Origin: Cloeon dipterum
Lineage: Eukaryota; Arthropoda; Insecta; Ephemeroptera; Baetidae
Length of the DNA stretch: 64,000 nt
Direction of reading: 5' to 3'
Assembly: GCF_949628265.1 (NCBI RefSeq)
Contig: NC_088788.1
Span: forward strand, 5,146,001 to 5,210,000
Shown here: one piece after another, positions 61,319 to 64,000 of the stretch
Numbering within the stretch: the stretch's first letter is position 1
Layout: every line of letters begins with the position of its first letter
Translations under genes and position numbers: made by a program
Notes under the pieces: model-generated
What the model saw: the letters and a program-made list of their open reading frames with translations, nothing else
Database searches by the model: none
What the model was told of the DNA's origin: nothing

Positions 61319-61575
61319 GAGGCCAGATTCGTGCGACGCAGATATGGCGTCCGGTGGAGCATGGCGCGAAAAAAACGGTCACGTGAAAATGCGCGAAAAG
61401 AACCAAGTTTACTTCAATATTGTGACATAGTTTGCATTACTTGTACTAATTCTGTCTTTTGGATCGTAAAAACAAACTCCTGACACTCGTACGGGAATCC
61501 AAAGAGAGCTTTTTGATTCCCACGTTCATACGCCATCTTGGATCTGCGCAGTGCAAACCAATTTTATTGCACATT
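61319..61575 (+). mobile_element. hAT-type MITE, family A, both ends clipped
   Basis: Starts GAGGCCAGATTCGTG and ends near TTGCACATTTTCAG. The interior matches the other copies. No target duplication seen. Confidence 0.75.
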
Positions 61576-62334
61576 TTCAGTTTCACGCTTTGACAATAAT
61601 TTTAATCCATATTTTTTTTTTAAAAATGGGTTTCATCTTCGCAAAAACATTTAAATCAGTCAAATCATATAATTTCCATAGTTAAACTTTTAATAAAAAA
61701 AATCACGAACCAATATTTCAAATAAAAATTCAGTTTGACGGAACTGGGCGTTGATCCGTGCTGAGAAACCCCTAGAAACATTTACTGAACGAGACCCTCG
61801 GGCGCTTTCAATTGAACACGGCGATAAAATGTGATGGACAGCGTCAGAGTCGTCTGTTTCGTGTGCCAATTTCCACACTGCTGCCTCGTCACGCGATGCC
61901 GCCGCTTGCATCACCGGCCGGCCACTTAATTTATTCCACAATTTATTCTCTCTCTCTCTCTCGATCTCTCTCGTGCCCGGATTGATTTTTCCGTCGCAAC
62001 GCGAATTAATGCAATTATTGCTGCACAGCAGGCCCCTTTCGCAAAATCGAATTACGGTATGGCCGGTTGAGCGGAAAAAGAGGAATTTCTTCGGAAATTT
62101 AATTAGTCCTCCTCGAGTGGCCATTTAAATTTACAAGGCAGTTTTATATGATGTTCTGGCTCTCGTACACTCGACACAAATGCCGCAGTTTCAACCCTGG
62201 CGCCTCTAGTGGCTTCGAGGAGAGTCAGAAAATGGCACTAATTTATCTTGAATAGAATTTTGTTTTAATTTTCTTTAATTTTGGTTACTTAAGGGGCGCG
62301 GGAATTGCAAAAAACAGCTTATTTTTAATGTGAA
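61576..62334. other. GC-rich island 61,730-62,160 with CT runs
   Basis: A 144-codon minus frame crosses the island but is compositionally biased (CT/GA runs) and matches nothing. Nothing else seen. Confidence 0.4.
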
Positions 62335-62740
62335 AATTGAAAATTGTTTGAATTGTTGGATGCAAGGTTGATTGATCAACAATTTGGTCTTTGCAACAAT
62401 TAAAAAGAGCCTTAGCTAAATTAAAATTCAATTTTTGTGAGAAATTTCAAGCCCTAGACCTCATTTTCTTGGCAGATTTCGATTCCTCTCGTTGAGATCT
62501 GTCCAAAAGCGTATAAAATCTTTCAGGGAAACTCTTTTTTAGTGAAATAAAATAAGATTTCAAGTGAGGAGACAGTCCTCACTGTTAGAAAAGCATGCGA
62601 ACTTTGCAGCCACTTTTAACAAAAATTTAAACTGCTTTTTTTGCTTCAACTGGATCCTACGGGATGAGTTCATGCATTCCCACCAAGGGTTTTCCAGAAT
62701 TTTGCAATATAAATGCTTTTTTAAATTATTTACGCGTAAC
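62335..62740 (+). mobile_element. Family D element, near-complete copy
   Basis: Matches the 3,664 copy from TTGAATTGTTGGATGC through the core CCTCTCGTTGAGATCTG to TTTCCAGAATTTTGCAATA. Both extreme termini have changed. Confidence 0.72.
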
Positions 62741-64000
62741 AATTATCCAAAGAAAAGTTAAAATCCTTAAAATTAGTGAAATAACCAATTAAAGTATTGC
62801 CTAAACTCATGTTTAAACCATTTTTTTCTCTAAATTTCGAGTCTGTTTAAAAATTAATCATACACACACCTACGTGCCATCGAGAACTGGGTGTTTATTT
62901 CTCATTTTTTTTTGTCATGCCGGCTGGCGTGAACCTTTTTGCCTCACACTCGTACCCGTAAATATATACATTATGTAATCTAATTAATTGCGCAGCGCTG
63001 CCTGCGGACAAAAAGGCGACCTTTCACGCAGAGTGGTGCGTGTTTTATCTTGATATAAAGCCGGATCATCGCTTCATTCTTGACACGCGGCGGCTGCAAA
63101 AGCAAAATTATTGTGCACCGCCAGCTTGCGGCGCAAAATGAAAAAAGACCCGTTTTCGTGCTTAATTAAAACCTGTCAGGTGGGCTGCAGCAATGTTTGT
63201 TTGTTTCTTTTCCTTTTTTTTGTGCGGACAGCTTGTCGCTATTAAAAGCTCTCGTTACTTTTTATATTGCTTCTTGCTGCGCAACTTGTGTTATTGTTTG
63301 CCTCGAGGATTATTTTAACTGCTGTTGCGCATTTGTTGGCGGATTGCACGAGAAAAATTTATTATACGCGGTGATGAGCAAAAAGGAGTGACAATAAGGG
63401 AAGCATTTTTTACTGGACACCTTTTATAGGGATTTTAGGGAATTTACGAGTCCTAAAATAAGAAATATAGAATTATTATGATTAGGAAGGAGGATTTTAT
63501 TCATTGATATTCCAAAAATTAAAGTTGTACAGAAAAATTATGAGAAATCCTTTCTCTCTAAAATTTGGGAAAGAGCTAAAGATATTCTTTAAAATTTGCT
63601 AATCGAGCAGTTTATCCCTGTTCAAAATCGTCTTTTTATTATTAAATTTCACTCCTAATTCACAAACTGTTGGAAAGATGAGAGGAATCGAAATCAAACG
63701 AAATCCTTTTTAATAAACTGTTTCATTGATAGAGAAATTTAATTAACTTGCCTCTGTAGGTGCGTGAACTCTGTCGCTAAATTCTAAACAAAATAGATTT
63801 CTTTAACTATGTCGCAACTAATATTGTGTACTAGCAAAGGTCTACTTTAAACATAAGAGATTTTCAATGCATAATCTATAAATTCAAATTTAAATGTTTT
63901 AATAGCAAATATAGTTTTTTTCAAATTTAAAAATTTAATAAAGAAATATGGCAGACAAATTTAAATTTTTTTCATTTAAATTGAATTTGAAAAATAATTG
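62741..64000. other. GC-rich island 62,930-63,380, then AT-rich DNA
   Basis: The island has TATAAAG at 63054-63060 with a TTCATTC initiator-like motif about 20 bp on. A following ATG frame (63,138) is short. After 63,400 nothing is seen. Confidence 0.4.

Noticed and set aside
61690..62124. 144-codon minus-strand frame
   Set aside because: Built on CT/GA-rich low-complexity DNA and AT-rich flanks; no recognisable protein features.

Overview
This is a eukaryotic, AT-rich window, most likely from an insect or other arthropod. Multi-exon genes have short GT-AG introns. A secreted two-domain Kunitz gene and a DUSP23-type phosphatase exon are present. Much of the non-coding DNA is short inverted-repeat (MITE) elements and 5'-truncated LINE remnants. 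There are no operons, and I found no CRISPR, rRNA or convincing tRNA. The species cannot be named from the sequence.

Layout. 1-0.9 kb holds the terminal exon of a DUSP23-like phosphatase (+). 4.3-10.5 kb is a complete five-exon gene for a secreted protein of 185 residues with two Kunitz domains (+), whose 4.7-kb first intron contains nested repeats. 10-16.5 kb is a tandem duplication. Each unit carries the last Kunitz exon (+) followed tail-to-tail by a five-exon class A GPCR gene (-). Both receptors (317 and 316 residues) are open with identical exon phases. The second Kunitz exon is broken by a stop codon. 20.3-21.2 kb is a 5'-truncated LINE with a clear target-site duplication.

From about 16.5 kb to 64 kb I find no confident host coding gene. 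This stretch alternates AT-rich DNA, transposon families and GC-rich unique islands of 200-600 bp every 1.5-3 kb. Several islands carry a TATA-like box, and one ends in a strong splice donor (31,728). A 45-nt exon-like segment with good splice sites lies at 50,430. The picture fits a gene desert or giant introns rich in regulatory DNA, but this is inference.

Repeats. Family A is a hAT-type MITE of about 260 bp, nine copies, three with perfect 8-bp target duplications. Family B is a related hAT-type MITE of about 370 bp, four copies. Family C is a palindromic element of about 420 bp with AATT duplications, three copies, one nested so that the empty site can be read. Family D is about 430 bp with TIR AAGTGGAATGATAC and TA/TTAA flanks, in ten or more copies. 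Family E is a dispersed pair. Single fold-back elements lie at 11.1 and 31.9 kb. Compact hairpins resembling pre-miRNAs lie at 1,940 and 53,111.

How the genes relate: the inhibitor is predicted to be extracellular and the receptors to lie in the plasma membrane. Their shared duplication shows physical linkage, not a demonstrated functional link. All coordinates were read by eye and edges of diverged repeats may be off by several bases.
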